A stretch of 64,000 nt of DNA from Piscicola geometra. Its lineage: Eukaryota; Annelida; Clitellata; Hirudinida; Piscicolidae. The translations under genes were made by a program, and so were the position numbers. How positions within the stretch are numbered: the stretch's first letter is position 1; every line of letters begins with the position of its first letter. The notes below the pieces were generated by a model. The model was not told the origin of the DNA. It saw only the letters and a list, made by a program, of their open reading frames with translations, and ran no database searches. The stretch covers positions 410,001 through 474,000 of the forward strand of contig OX030967.1 of the NCBI GenBank assembly GCA_943735955.1. Reading direction: 5' to 3'. Of the stretch, positions 1-12,200 are shown in pieces.

Positions 1-1075
1 TCGACGAGGACCACTTAAAGTCAATCGGGATTGTGTGCGCAGATGGATGACGAAGCCGATCCTGGCACGGAAGGTTCGGGAACATGAAGGACATGGGATG
101 AGTGGGACTTCTCTAGGAGGGTTGACAGTGCGGGCTTTTCGAACTTGCCTCTTCTTTTCTGCGGCGTTGATCCTGTTTGCCTCTCATGTCATGGCACCTT
201 TGTGAATAGAAGAGCGCCAGGTGGAACGATTTGTTGCAGCTTGTTCCCAAGTTTTTACGTTGATAGAAAACGCTTTTAGTGAGCCTTTCAGAGTGTCTTT
301 AAAGCGTTTCTTTTGCCCACCCTGAGACCGCTGTGCATGCAGAAGTTCACCATAGAAGAGTCTTTTTGGCAGTCTCTAGTTTGGCATTCGGACTACGTGT
401 TCTGCCCAGCGAAGCTGAGATTGCATTAGCAGGGTGAAGATGCTGGGAAGTCCTGCTATGGACAGTACCACTGTGTCTGGAGTTTTATCCTGCCATTTTA
501 TGTCGAGGATTTTTCTGAGGCTTGTTGTGTGAAAGTGGTTCAACTTCCTAGCATGGCGTTGATATAAAGTCCACGTTTCACATGCATATAGCAGAGTGGG
601 GAGCACCACAGCCCTGTATACTATCAGCTTTGTCTTGGTGGTGATGCCTCTTCTGTTCCAGACGTTGGGGTACAGCCTGCCAAAGATGGAATTGGCTCTA
701 GCAATCCAGACATTCACCTCGTCATCGATAGTGACACTAGGTAGATGAACCGGTCCACTTTAACCATGTCGATGTTTCTTTTCTCTTTTCGGAAATCACC
801 TTGACTTTCAGGCAGGAGATCTTGGTCAAGGTGGGCTGTGAGGCGGTTCAGCAGGATTCTAGTCAATATCTTTTTTGCAATAGAAAGCAGTGATATGCCT
901 CGGTAGTTGTCGCAGGCTTGTCTACCTTCTTTCCGCTTGTAGAGATGTATAATGGAAGAATCTTTAAATTCCTGCGGAATCGTCTCTTTTTCCCACATCA
1001 ATAGTCACAACTGGTGGAGCCTCTTAGTCAGGGCTGGTCCCCCCTCTTTGTAGACTTCAGCTGGTACAGTGTCTG
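1..1075 (-). mobile_element. Truncated non-LTR retrotransposon (LINE), internally deleted
   Basis: Reading the minus strand, about 1075 down to 714 gives the start of a reverse transcriptase domain (PAEVYKEGG, then DNYRGISLLSIAKKI, then LNRL). From 717 to 376 the reading is the post-catalytic region (AVVLPTLLYACETWT, then RKILDIKWQDKTPD, then QSQLRWAEHVVRMP). From about 375 to 1 it continues into a C-terminal zinc-finger-like CPSCSRTFRARIGFVIHLR. This order is standard for non-LTR retrotransposons with a C-terminal finger. The catalytic core with the YADD-type motif is missing between the two blocks, and there are stops and frame changes, so the copy is dead. It continues off the left edge. 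The strand and class are secure; the exact clade is not. Confidence 0.85.
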
Positions 1076-1444
1076 AAAAAAATTAGTTCTGATTTCATAT
1101 TTTAATTCACCACATAAAATATAGCTAAAAATCAGTTTTAAAATTCTAGACATCAAAAAAAAACTTCTGTTATTGATTTCATTTTATTATTTTATGTAAT
1201 TAATTATTTCAAAGCCAGTAGTTTTTGTTTGCATTTCCTTCGTTCACCATTTAAATTTTAATTCCCATTCCTTTTTTCTACCGCCAATATATCCCGTTAA
1301 GGACTTTTCCTGTTCCTGATTTTAATTTTCATACATACCCCATGGGATCTGACTGGGTACCCGCAGGTCAGATCTAGTACTTGCTCCAACCTCTAACCCA
1401 AACTTGCTGCTTTGTCGCATGCCTGTCGCCACAGAACTTATTAC

Positions 1445-1646
1445 ATAGCTGCGGAGGAAGGATGACAAAAGTGACTTTCTTGATGCATTTGAGAGAGAAA
1501 AGTAGCGCAGTTTGTCCATCTTCTTTACTTGCTCGAGACCATCTTGATCCAGTAGCAAGACAGAGTCTGGAGATGGAAACGGGTGCAGTGGATGGCCATG
1601 ATGTTCTTCGTGTCTCGTCATGCCCTTAGCGTTCCACAAAGCTTTG
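1445..1646 (-). CDS. Candidate exon of an unrecognised gene
   Basis: A GC-richer island in AT-rich surroundings is open on the minus strand. It could start after a CTCAG acceptor (exon from 1646) and end at AGCTAT|GTAATA (1445). The peptide includes HHGHPLHPFPSPDSVLLLDQ and then KKMDKLRYFSLSNASRKSL, which has a protein-like composition. I do not recognise it. The same frame stays open further, to 1322, but that part enters a GGGTACCC-containing stretch resembling 2330-2380 and is probably repeat. The splice sites are only moderate, and a transposon remnant is an alternative. Confidence 0.22.
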
Positions 1647-1709
1647 CTGAGAATCGCCTTCTTGACCGTTGACCATCAAGTGGTTCTTCTGCTCCGTCCG
1701 CCAATTCTT

Positions 1710-1793
1710 CAGTTTGATCTTCGGTTTGATCTTCTGCTTGATCTCCAGTTTGATCTTCAGTTTCATCTTCAGTTTGATCTTCAGTTTGATTTT
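1710..1793. repeat. 12-bp tandem repeat (CAGTTTGATCTT)n
   Basis: Seven tandem 12-bp units of the form CAGTTTGATCTT with few mismatches. Because the unit is a multiple of three, it creates open frames on both strands (lysine-rich on minus, FDLQ on plus) that should not be called genes. Confidence 0.8.
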
Positions 1794-1896
1794 TTTCCAG
1801 TTTTTTGTAGAAACCCCTTGCACCAGAAAAAAATCACTGAAATTTTTACTCCACCAACTCCACATGAACAGTTTCACGAATGAGTTTTTTTAGGTT

Positions 1897-1998
1897 AATT
1901 CTCAAAAAAGATTCTCTACCACAAATACTCTTCAAAATAGTATGTAAGGCTACAAACTGTTTCAAAGATTGTTTGTGGTAGGAGTTCTTTTAAGAATT
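1897..1998. mobile_element. 102-bp fold-back MITE-like hairpin
   Basis: The left arm (AATTCTCAAAAAAG, ending CTACCACAAA) and the right arm (starting TTTGTGGTAG, ending AAGAATT) are inverted copies of about 28 bp with a small gap, separated by about 45 bp. There is no coding content. The size and shape fit a very short MITE or the ends of a deleted DNA transposon. Confidence 0.5.
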
Positions 1999-2390
1999 AC
2001 TCAGAATAAAACTTATTTTCATTATTTTTGAGCAAATATTCATCGATAGATGAAACAGGAAAATAATTCTTGGACAAAAAGTTCAAAACCTAACTTATTA
2101 TTCATATATAATAAATTTGAGCTTAGGTTATGTTTGAAATTTTTCACAGACAAAATTTGTATTTTTTTACAATTATCCATATATTTATAACCCAGGACCA
2201 TGAGATCACAAAAAAGTAATAACTTCAATTTACATTTGGCCTGCCACTGCATGACATTCTGTTTTAGCCTGCTAGAAGTACTTTTTCTTCCTGATAGCCT
2301 ATTTCCGGTTCCGACTTTGATGCTCATTTCCATTCCGATGGGAGTCCCGCGGGCACCCAGTCAGATCAGGTACCCGGTTCAACTCTAACA
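1999..2390. other. Stretch without a recognisable gene
   Basis: AT-rich sequence, then a moderately GC-rich end (2280-2390) containing a GGGTACCCGGT-like block related to the one near 1340-1370. The short open frames here have no splice context and no recognisable motifs. Confidence 0.5.
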
Positions 2391-2456
2391 CAAACACAAA
2401 CATATATATACAGACACATACACAAGCACACACACATACACACACCCGTACAAACG
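2391..2456. repeat. Imperfect (CA)n microsatellite
   Basis: ACAC/ACAT-rich simple sequence. It generates spurious cysteine/valine-rich frames on the minus strand. Confidence 0.8.
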
Positions 2457-2584
2457 CACAGGTAATATCGACTGGATTCGCAGAATAGTGCCACACAAAT
2501 ACCGAAGACGTTAGTGGAGTCATTCAGCACCTTTCTATCAGCTCTTTCACATATGTTCATTACTTTGAAATCATTATTTTCTGA

Positions 2585-3346
2585 ATTCTCGCGGTCTTGG
2601 TGAGAGGCGGGGCTCCAACTCGGAGTTGTCCTGCCGAACTTTTGCATCCGGTAGAGGCTTCCGCGGTGATCGTTGCGCCAGTAGACGTGTTTCAATCGTA
2701 TCGAAGGGGCTTTTTTCAAGGTAAAGGTAACAACTGATAGTGGAAGATTTTAATATAAAAATCCTTAATTACAGGCGAGAATCTCCCGTTTCTAACGAGA
2801 GTTATGCTGCGGATCAAAGAGAACTGGGCCAGGAAGGAGGAGTATGGTGAGTTGGATCACATGATGCATTGATGGATGAGTTGATGAGTGGATGGAAGGA
2901 TAAGTGATGAAATTGAAGGATCCACTAATATTTTATCGAAACATGGTTGGTTACAATGGATGTTTGCATGGTGGAGCTTGGTTGAAGAATAGCTAGTTGC
3001 AGTGCTAGAAAATGAAAGAGCGAGTAAGTTCTATGACGAACACATAATCTGTGTTCTCAACGGCTCGATTAGCAATTTTCTGCATGGTTAAGGTTTGGTT
3101 GCTATAAGAAAAATAAATCCATTATGATTAAGGCTTGTTTGTTTAAGACAATTATGTCCGCGGTAATAAGCAAAAATTTGATTTTTAAATGTTTAAAACT
3201 TTTCAATTTTTTAACATTTATAAAATATTTAAAATTCAGCATTGAGATTGAAGGGAACTTTTTCAATTTCAGATGCTCTTTCAATCCTCGCTGACCGGAG
3301 GGTTGAAAGAGGCAACAACAGAGTCGACCTTTCCGACATCGAATAG
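2585..3346 (+). CDS. Last three exons of an unrecognised protein-coding gene
   Basis: Three exons join in a consistent reading frame. Exon A (opens after 2584; true start unknown) ends at 2720 with CAAG|GTAAAG in phase 1, reading VIVAPVDVFQSYRRGFFQ. A 54-bp intron follows. Exon B (2775-2846) has acceptor TTAATTACAG and donor GTGAGT, and reads GENLPFLTRVMLRIKENW then ARKEEY, again ending in phase 1. Exon C (3273-3346), after acceptor TTTCAATTTCAG, reads DALSILADRRVERGNNRVDL, then SDIE and a stop. AATAAA polyadenylation signals follow at about 3432 and 3506. Matching phases at both junctions, strong donors and higher GC than the flanks support a real gene end. I cannot name the protein; the visible C-terminus is charged and helical-looking with no signal or membrane segment. 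Exon A also has an open antisense frame, so its extent is the least certain part. Confidence 0.5.
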
Positions 3347-3568
3347 GTTCCCAGTCGGAGCTTCCAATGTTTTCGAATGAATATTTTACACCAAATTGAT
3401 TCAGTTTGTTTTTTACAATTAAAAATCTTTTGAATAAACTGGTTAAATATAGCAGTTTTTAAACCCTATTAGAACACATGGTGGTGTGAATTTGTATTAA
3501 AATTAAATAAACTCAAGTTTATCACCCTTTGCATCTAACTTCACCCACGTGACCATTATCATCATCAC

Positions 3569-3704
3569 TAAAGCATCATCATCATCATCACATCACCATT
3601 ACTACCAAAAAGCATCATCATCATCACCTCAGCACTATTACTACCACAAAGCATCATCATCATCACCTCAGCACTATTACTACCACAAAGCATCATCATC
3701 ATCA
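3569..3704. repeat. 39-bp tandem repeat
   Basis: About 3.5 copies of a 39-bp unit containing ATCATCATCATCACC and CACTATTACTACCAC. On the plus strand it reads as a repeated 13-residue serine/tyrosine-rich unit, a consequence of the unit length. Confidence 0.8.
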
Positions 3705-3711
3705 GCTTTCG

Positions 3712-3800
3712 TCACACTCTTCGTCAGGGGCGACCAAAGGGACAGGGAGATCCTTGCCAAGACTGAAACTGTTGTGTCTGTGCTTGCTTACACTTCGTTG
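3712..3800 (+). repeat. Dispersed repeat, copy 1 of 3
   Basis: Contains GATCCTTGCCAAGACTGAAA, related to 22318-22405 (GTCCTTGCCAACACTGGAAC) and, inverted, to 42668-42770. In the other two copies one frame reads ATG(V/A)EAA and then GEV(L/F)AN(T/A)GT, so this may be a fragment of a mobile or coding sequence. Downstream, to 3878, a short frame contains a hydrophobic stretch (LLLLPCIVLAIVLTT), but nothing shows that it is a gene. Confidence 0.45.
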
Positions 3801-3889
3801 TTGCTGCTCCCCTGCATTGTTTTGGCCATCGTTTTAACAACTAAATATAAAAAACTTAGAGTCAAAAAACCTTTCTAGTTAATATTACT

Positions 3890-4880
3890 AGTTATTATTA
3901 TTTGAAATTTAAATTTTAAAGTATTAAAATCGTTTATTTTAATTTTTATTTCAAAAAAAGTATTTAACGATGATAATGTCAGCTTATTAAGTAAATCCAA
4001 ACAAACGTATATTTTAAGCAAAAAAATAAAAGTTTTTTAACAACAAAAATGGTCTACATAAGTTTATTAAAAGCATGAAATATTATTGAACGATGACAAT
4101 TTCTGTTTAATAACAAATTCCAAACAAACGAATATTGTAAGGCAGAAGTATAAGTTTTAAAAATTTTTCACCAAGAAGGTTGCTGCGACGATCTGCGAAG
4201 ATTTGCCCTGCAGAACTAAATAGTTGCTCGCTAGCCACACTTGTTGGGGGTGCAGATAAGTATTTTCGAGCAGCAGGCTCAAGACATGAACATTGACTGC
4301 AATGCCAATACGCAAAATGCTGGATGTTCTACTGATCCTAGGCTCTTTGAGATACGCCTGCATTTGGCGTTCGTGTTCAGACGTCTTCTTGGCAGCATCA
4401 TCGTTGTTTTGGTTGGTAAGGTTAACTCTGTCGTGAATATCCCATAAGGAGGATGAACCCAAACTGTTTAAAACATTATTTTTGTGTATTTGTTCAGCCT
4501 GATTGATGGAATTCTCTCCTGCAACAAAGTTTGGTTTGATAAAGTTTAAAACTTCTTTTTTGGCTTCTTCCTTTTCTAAATCGTCAAAATACATGTCTTT
4601 GAAGCGAGGATAAATCAAAGTAGCTGCAAGCACTTGGGCCAATTTTTTTGACAAATTCCAACCGTTTGCTTCAAGAATTTGGAAACATTAAAATTTCTTG
4701 GAAAGCTATAAAAAATATTATTTTGAGTTTGAAAACTTTAATTGTAATCACTATTTTTCCCCTTTTGTTTATTTGAAGATTTATCATTTTTGTTTCTATA
4801 TCGTTTTAGTTTTGCCAAAAAAATGTCACTTTCAGTTTCAATAAAAGTGAATGCAATCATTTCAGTTTCAGTTACTGGAA
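3890..4880 (-). mobile_element. hAT transposon remnant (ZBED-type transposase C-terminus)
   Basis: On the minus strand, 4654-4270 reads as the end of a hAT transposase (LAQVLAATLIYPRFKDMYF, the usual 'LDPRFKD' region). After a frameshift, 4270-4150 gives the dimerisation domain: ARKYLSAPPTSVASEQLFS then SAGQIFADRRSNLLGEKF. The hallmark (S/T)SVxSEQLFS-AGxI is intact, but the frameshift and missing N-terminus make it non-functional. The flank at 3950-4050 is nearly repeated at 20565-20680, so both belong to one family. Confidence 0.8.
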
Positions 4881-4892
4881 TGGGATGCAGTC

Positions 4893-5035
4893 GATTCACC
4901 CCTTAACCGATTCACCCCATAACCGATTCACCCCATAACCGATTCACCCCTTAACCGATTCACCCCATAACCGATTCACCCCTTAACCGATTCACCCCAT
5001 AACCGATTCACCCCTCAACCGATTCACCCCTTAAA
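4893..5035. repeat. 16-bp tandem repeat (ACCGATTCACCCCWTA)n
   Basis: About nine tandem copies of ACCGATTCACCCC(T/A)TA, abruptly more GC-rich than the AT repeat that follows. Confidence 0.9.
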
Positions 5036-5049
5036 ATAGTTAAAAACGG

Positions 5050-5750
5050 ACTTTATTTTTTATAGGTATTTTGCTAAAATAAAATAATAAATTAAAAAAT
5101 ATATTTAAAATTATAAAATATCAAAAAAATATATTAAAAATTATAAAATATCAAAAAAATATATTAAAAATTATAAAATATTAAAAATATATATTTAAAA
5201 TTGTAAAATATTAAAAAAAAAATATTTAAAATTATAAAATATTAAAAAAACATATTAAAAATTATAAAATATTAAAAAAATATATTAAAAATTATAAAAT
5301 ATTAAAAAAATATATTTAAAATTATAAAATACTGAAAATATATTTAAAATTATAAAATATTAAAAATTATAAAATATTAAAAATTATAAAATATTAAAAA
5401 AATATATTAAAAATTATAAAATATTAAAAAAATATAATAAAAATGATAAAATATTAAAAAAATATATTTAAAATGATAAAATATTATGAAAATATATTAA
5501 GAATTATAAAATATTTAAAAAATATATTTAAAATTATAAAATATTAAAATTATATATAAAAAATTATAAAATTGTAAAAAATATATTAAAAATTATAAAA
5601 TATAAAAAAAATATATTAAAAACTATAAAATATTGAAAAAATATATTAAAAATTAGAAAAAAAAAAAAAAAAAATTAAAAACTATAAAATATTGAAAAAA
5701 TATATTAAAAATTAGAAAATATTTTAAAAATTATAAAATATGTAAAAAAT
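5050..5750. repeat. AT-rich tandem array, about 30-bp unit
   Basis: Degenerate tandem units of the form AAATTATAAAATATTAAAAA followed by AATATATT, about 30 bp per period, with some shortened copies. There is no coding potential. Confidence 0.85.
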
Positions 5751-5759
5751 TATGGGGGA

Positions 5760-7690
5760 GTTGCAGTCGTGGCTGACTATGGATTCCAGGTTGCACCATT
5801 GGACACAGAAGTTCAGTCCTTAAGTCTCGATCATCTTTGTGTCAGAATCACTTTTTGTTCAAGGGCGGTCATTGGTTTAGTTGTTTATCGAACAGGTTAT
5901 GCTTCTAGCGTGTTCTTCAAGGATTTCAATGAAATCATAAGCACCTTGGCCACATACAGTGAAGAAGTATTAATCCTGGGAGATTTCAACCTCCAACTTG
6001 AAAAGCCAAGTGATAACGTTGCTCAGATGTCTCAGAATATTCTGAGCTCTCATGGTTTCCAGCATGGGTGGCGATCCTGGGGGGTCCTGGGGTCCGGACA
6101 CCTCCACTTTTTGGTAATGAGAGTTCCGGCTTAATGTGGACCCCCTACTTTTTCCAATAAAAACATTTTAAACTCTTGTTTTGATGCGAACATAATCGTC
6201 AAACATGGCATAAAACATAATTTTTACATAGTAATACGTAGTTATAGTTATAGCTGTCTAAATTAAAATTGTCATTGCTTACTTGAATATTCGTATAAAA
6301 AAAGAAGTTAAAAAATGTTTTTTTGAGTGATTTGGACGCCAGGACCGTCCATGCTGGTTAGGACCCCCCCCCTCCGCCCAAGATTTGCAGCAGATCGCCG
6401 CCCTTGGTTTCCAGTCATCAGTCAACCAACCAACCCAGAGTCAAGGAGGGTGGCTTGATGTTGTTGCCTCGAGAAAGAGTCTTGAAGTTGACTGCATTGA
6501 GGTAGGCTTCTCTGACGACAAACTGTTGGTCTGGAAGTGTCAATTTGCCAAGCCTCCTGCTGTGTACAAAAATAACATCTACTAGACGCTGGAAACTCTT
6601 AGCTAGAACAGAGTTTGCTCAACAGGTTCGATTGTCTCCACTCTCGTCTGGCACTGAACTTGATGTAGATTCAGCTGCTGACCTCTACAGCTTCACTTTG
6701 ACTAGCATTCTCGATAAGTTAATTCCTTTTTAGACTGTTAGAGTGCACCAGAGGCCTTTGGACCCTTCGTTTGACCATGAGTGTCGCGCCTCTGAACGCC
6801 TTAAAAGAAGTCTTGAGAAAAGCTACAGTAAGTCAAAAATGAGCACGCGCGTACTTCCTGGATCAAGCAGTTGAAAGTTTACAAGAGTCTGTGCAGACGT
6901 AAGCGAGAGCAGTTCTGGAACTTGAAGCTTTCTCAGTCCAAAGGGAAGTCAGCTGATACTTGGAAACTCATTAATAGCATCGCGGGCAGAAGTAAGACGT
7001 CGTCAGTCTCAGGCATCAGTGCTGATGACTATCACGCACACCTCACAAAGAAAGTTGTGCTGGCAAGAAGGTCAATCAATGCCCAAGATGACCCAACATT
7101 TTCATTTTGCGAGCACGGGCTCAGTTTGAATGGGTTCAGCATTGTCGACGAAGAAGAAGTAGTTGGGCTATTCAAAGGCTTCCTAATAAGCAGTGCTCGA
7201 ATGACCCAGTTCCTACATGGCTGTTGAAGGAGATATCTGGAATAATTGCTTCATTTTTAGTGAGCTTATTCAACAGATCTTTTTCGGCAGGCAGGGTTCT
7301 GAAGTCCTTCAAGTCGGCTTGCATTACGCCACTGCTTAAGAAGCCGAGTCTTAAACTCACTAAAACTTCGTCCTACAGGCCTATTTCAAACTTGAGGGTG
7401 TTGTCCAAACTCATGGAAAGATTAGTTCTTCACAGAGTAGTCAACTACCTCGCAAAATTTCATCTTTTCCCTTCCTTGCAGTCAGCTTACCATCGTCATC
7501 ATTCGACAGAAACTGCCTTAACCAAAATCTTTTCAGACATCTTTAGGGAAGCAGATGACGGGAAGCTTACATTGTTAGTTTTGCTTGATCTATCGGCAGC
7601 TTTTGATCCGGTAGATCATGCAACACTGCTCCAAAAACTGCACATCTTTTATGGTTCTCTGATTCTGGTTAAAATTTCTTCAAATAAAAT
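5760..7690 (+). mobile_element. LINE copy A (CR1/Jockey-group-like), interrupted and 3' truncated
   Basis: The plus strand reads the end of an endonuclease domain (EEVLILGDFNLQLEKPSD), is interrupted by the MITE at 6063-6406, resumes with SSVNQPTQSQGGWLDVV, and continues into the linker and start of reverse transcriptase (SYRPISNLRVLSKLMERL, then LLVLLDLSAAFDPVDH). It stops near 7670, before the catalytic YADD motif. Several frameshifts (around 6585, 6730 and 7165) and stops are present. From about 6745 on it is closely similar to LINE copy B at 53490-54390, which keeps the downstream part. It is a dead copy. Confidence 0.9.
6063..6406. mobile_element. 344-bp non-autonomous hAT-like MITE with 8-bp target duplication
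   Basis: It is flanked by exact direct repeats GTTTCCAG at 6055-6062 and 6407-6414. The ends are inverted: the left end is CATGGGTGGCGATC and the right end, reverse-complemented, is CAAGGGCGGCGATC. There is no ORF. An 8-bp target duplication and short CA-starting inverted repeats are characteristic of hAT elements. Removing the insert plus one duplication restores the host LINE reading frame (HGFQ|SSVNQ), which proves the boundaries. Related sequence lies at 53208-53372. Confidence 0.9.
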
Positions 7691-7888
7691 TCAATAAAAT
7701 CTTTCGACATTTTCATCTAATGATAACAAAATATTTATATATAAATGTACATTTTGTATAATAGAAGTGTTATAAAACTATACAATGAAGCAAATAAACG
7801 GTTAATGCATACATTCAAAACTGCATTTTGAATTTTCAGACATTGACTTTCGACCGCCCTTGGAAAAATTGTTCATTTTTATTATCAC

Positions 7889-8265
<377 letters not shown>

Positions 8266-8491
8266 GTTCTTTTTCTTTTTATTAGTATTCTTTTTCTTCT
8301 TTTTTTCTTCTTCTTCTTCTCTATTTCACACGTTTGCGTGCCTCGCCTTCTCAAGCTCTCCTCAGCAATACGCAGCAATAAGACGGAATGTTGATTCGTT
8401 TGATTCAGTCGGAATGATGGATCGAGGAACGAATAATGACTTTGAAGCGAAGTAATGAATTTGTTGACAGCAATGAAGCAGACCAAAACAA

Positions 8492-9051
8492 ATGCGACAA
8501 AAACAAAAACATTCTGTTTACATTTTCAATATTAGTGACAATGAGGATAACATAAAAGATGAAGATAGAAGAGACCAAAAGACCAAAACCAGCAGCAAGA
8601 GCCCATTTGCCGACTCAACGGACCTTGCTCAGTTCTGCCGCTTGAAGGATTCCTGCGGCAGGGAGCCTTTATCTCTCATGATCAAAATTTGCAGAGTGGT
8701 GAAACCAGCCTACGACAACAGAGACAACAACAATAACACCATCACTGACGGCAACAGCAGCCACACAAATGATGCCATTCACAGGCAACTGATTATAACT
8801 TCTTCTTTTTCAAATTAACGAAACCAATCTCTCCAACTTCCACTTCAACAACACTCACAACCATCGCAACAACAACACTCACAACCATCGCAACAACAAC
8901 AACAATACGAACCGCATTTCCAACAACAACAACAAACCTACTTCAACAATGCCACGGTGGTTTTTCTGGGAGCCGCCAAAGTGGGAAAAACCTCCATCCT
9001 CAACCAGTTCGTCTACAATGAACTGGAGCACAAGTGCTGCCATGGCGACAG
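8492..9051 (+). CDS. Ras-superfamily GTPase exon (P-loop) with an in-frame stop upstream
   Basis: At 8954-9036 the plus strand reads TVVFLGAAKVGKTSILNQF and then VYNELEHK. GAAKVGKT is a G1/P-loop (GxxxxGK[S/T]) in the Ras setting: a beta strand before it, then a helix containing F. It is preceded by a glutamine-rich stretch (QQHSQPSQQ, then YEPHFQQQQQ). A possible donor is GACAG|GTGGTG at 9051/9052. The same frame is open upstream from ATG 8492 to 8815 (NISDNEDNIKDEDRRDQKT, then FCRLKDSCGREPLSLMIK), but TAA at 8816-8818 separates the two parts. No AG acceptor lies between that stop and the P-loop, and there is no in-frame ATG after it. It could therefore be a pseudogene, a nonsense allele or a sequence error. 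The switch and G4/G5 exons are not seen; the intron would contain the satellite. RASD/RASL10-like small GTPases are one possibility, by inference. Confidence 0.5.
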
Positions 9052-9207
9052 GTGGTGTTGGTGATGATCATAACAATGAGAATAAAGATGATAATGATAG
9101 TAGTGAGTTTAAGGAAAAAAACACACAAATCCAAGCACACCACAAACAAGAACACACAACAGCCCCATTAAAATCACACAACAAACCCACACTATTAGGG
9201 TATGAAA

Positions 9208-12200
9208 CCACAATACATCACAATTATATCACGATAGACCACAATGTACCACAATGTACCACAATGTACCACAATATACCACAATATATCACATTTATAT
9301 CACGATAGACCACAATGTACCACAATGTACTACAATGTACCCCAATATACCACAATATATCACAATTATATCCCGATATACCACAATTATACCACAATAT
9401 ACTAAAATTATACCACAATTACAACACAATGTACCACAATATACCACAAAGGACCACAATATACCAAAATTATACCACAATATTTCACAATTATACCACA
9501 ATATATCAAAATTATACCATAATATACCAAAATTATACCACAATATACCAAAATTAGACCACAATATACCAAAATTATACCACAATATACTAAAATTATA
9601 CCACAATATTCCACATAATACCACAATTATACCACAATATATCATAATTATACCACAATTATACCACAATGTAACAAAAATATATCACAATTATACCACA
9701 ATTATACCACAATTATACCACAATTATACCACAATTACAACACAATGTACCACAATATACCACAAAAGACCACAATATACAAAAATTATACAAACAATAT
9801 TCCACATAATACCACAATTATACCACAATATATCAAAATTATACCACAATATACCAAAATTATACCACAATAGACCAAAGTTATACCACAATATACCAAA
9901 ATTATACCACAATATACCAAAATTGTACCACAATATACCAAAATTATACCACAATATTCCACATAAGACCACAATTATACCACAATATATCAAAATTATA
10001 CCACAATATACCAAAATTATACCACAATATACCAAAATTATACCACAATATACCAAAATTATACCACAATATACCAAAATTATACCACAATATTCCACAT
10101 AATACCACAATTATACCACAATATATCAAAATTATACCACAATATACCAAAATTATACCACAAGATACCAAAATTATACCACAATATACCAAAAATATAC
10201 CTTAATATACTAAAATTATACCAAAATATTCCACATAATACCACAATTATACCACAATATATCAAAATTATACCACAATATACCAAAATTATACCACAAT
10301 ATACCTAAATTAAACCACAATACACCAAAATTATACCACAATATACCAAAATTATACTACAATATACCAAAATTACACCACAATATACCAAAATTAAACC
10401 ACAATATACCAAAATTATACCACAACATACCAAAATTATACCACAATTACAAAACAATTATACCATAATATACCACAATATATCACAATTATACCACAAT
10501 ATACCACAATATACCACAATAGACCACCATAGACCACAATGTACCACAATATACCACAATTATACCACACTTATACCACAATGTAACAAAATTATACCAC
10601 AATTATACCACAATTAAACCAAAATTATACCACAATTATACCACAATTACAACACAATGTACTACAATATACCACAAAAGACCACAATATACCAAAATTG
10701 TACTACAATATTCCACATAATACCACAATTATACCACAATTACAACACAATGTGTCACATTATACCACAAAAGACCACAATATACCAAAATTATACCACA
10801 ATATTCACCAAAATACCACAATTATACCACAATATATCAAAATTATACCACAATATACCAAAATTATACCACAATATACCAAAGTTATACCACAATATAC
10901 CAAAATTATACCACAAGACACCAAAATTATACCACATTATACTAAAATTATACCACAATATTCTACATAATACCACAATTATACCACAATATATCAAAAT
11001 TATACCACAATATACCAAAATTATACCACAATATACCAAAATTATACCACAATATACCAAAATTATACCACAATATACTAAAATTATACCACAATATACC
11101 AAAATTACACCACAATATACCAAAATTATACTACAATATACCAAAACTATACCACAATATACATAAATTATACCACAATATACCAAAATTATACCACAAT
11201 ACACCAAAATTATACCACATTATTCGACATAATACCACAATTATACCACAATATATCAAAATTATACCACAAGATACCAAAATTATACCACAATATACCA
11301 AAATTATACCACAATATACCAAAATTATACCACAATATACCAAAATTATACCACAATATACTAAAATTATACCACAATATACCAAAATTACACCACAATA
11401 TACCAAAATTATACTACAATATACCAAAACTATACCACAATATACATAAATTATACCACAATATACCAAAATTATACCACAATACACCAAAATTATACCA
11501 CAATATTCGACATAATACCACAATTATACCACAATATATCAAAATTATACCACAAGATACCAAAATTATACCACAATATACCAAAATTATACCACAATAT
11601 ACCAAAATTATACCACAATATACCAAAATTATACCACAATATACCAAAATTATACCACAATATACCAAAATTATACCACAATTATACCACAATATATCAA
11701 AATTATACCACAATATACCAAAATTATACCACAAGATACCAAAATTATACCACAATATACCAAAATTATACCACAAAATACCAAAATTATACTACAATAT
11801 TCCACATAATACCACAATTATACCACAATATATCAAAATTATACCACAATTTTCCAAAATTATACCACAATATACCAAAATTATACCACAATATACCAAA
11901 ATTATACCACAATATTCCACATAATACCACAATTATACCACAATATATCAAAATTATACCACAATATACCAAAATTATACCACAATATACCAAAATTATA
12001 CCACAATACACCAAAATTATACCACAATATACCAAAATTATACTACAATATACCAAAATTAGCCCACAATATACCAAAATTAAACCACAATATACCAAAA
12101 TTATACCACAATATACCAAAATTATACCACAATTACAAAACAATTATACCATAATATACCACAATATATCACAATTATACCACAATATACCACAATATAC

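Noticed and set aside
3549..3878. Small secreted or membrane protein with a hydrophobic C-terminal segment
   Set aside because: Most of the frame is a 39-bp tandem repeat and a dispersed repeat; no splice or start context.
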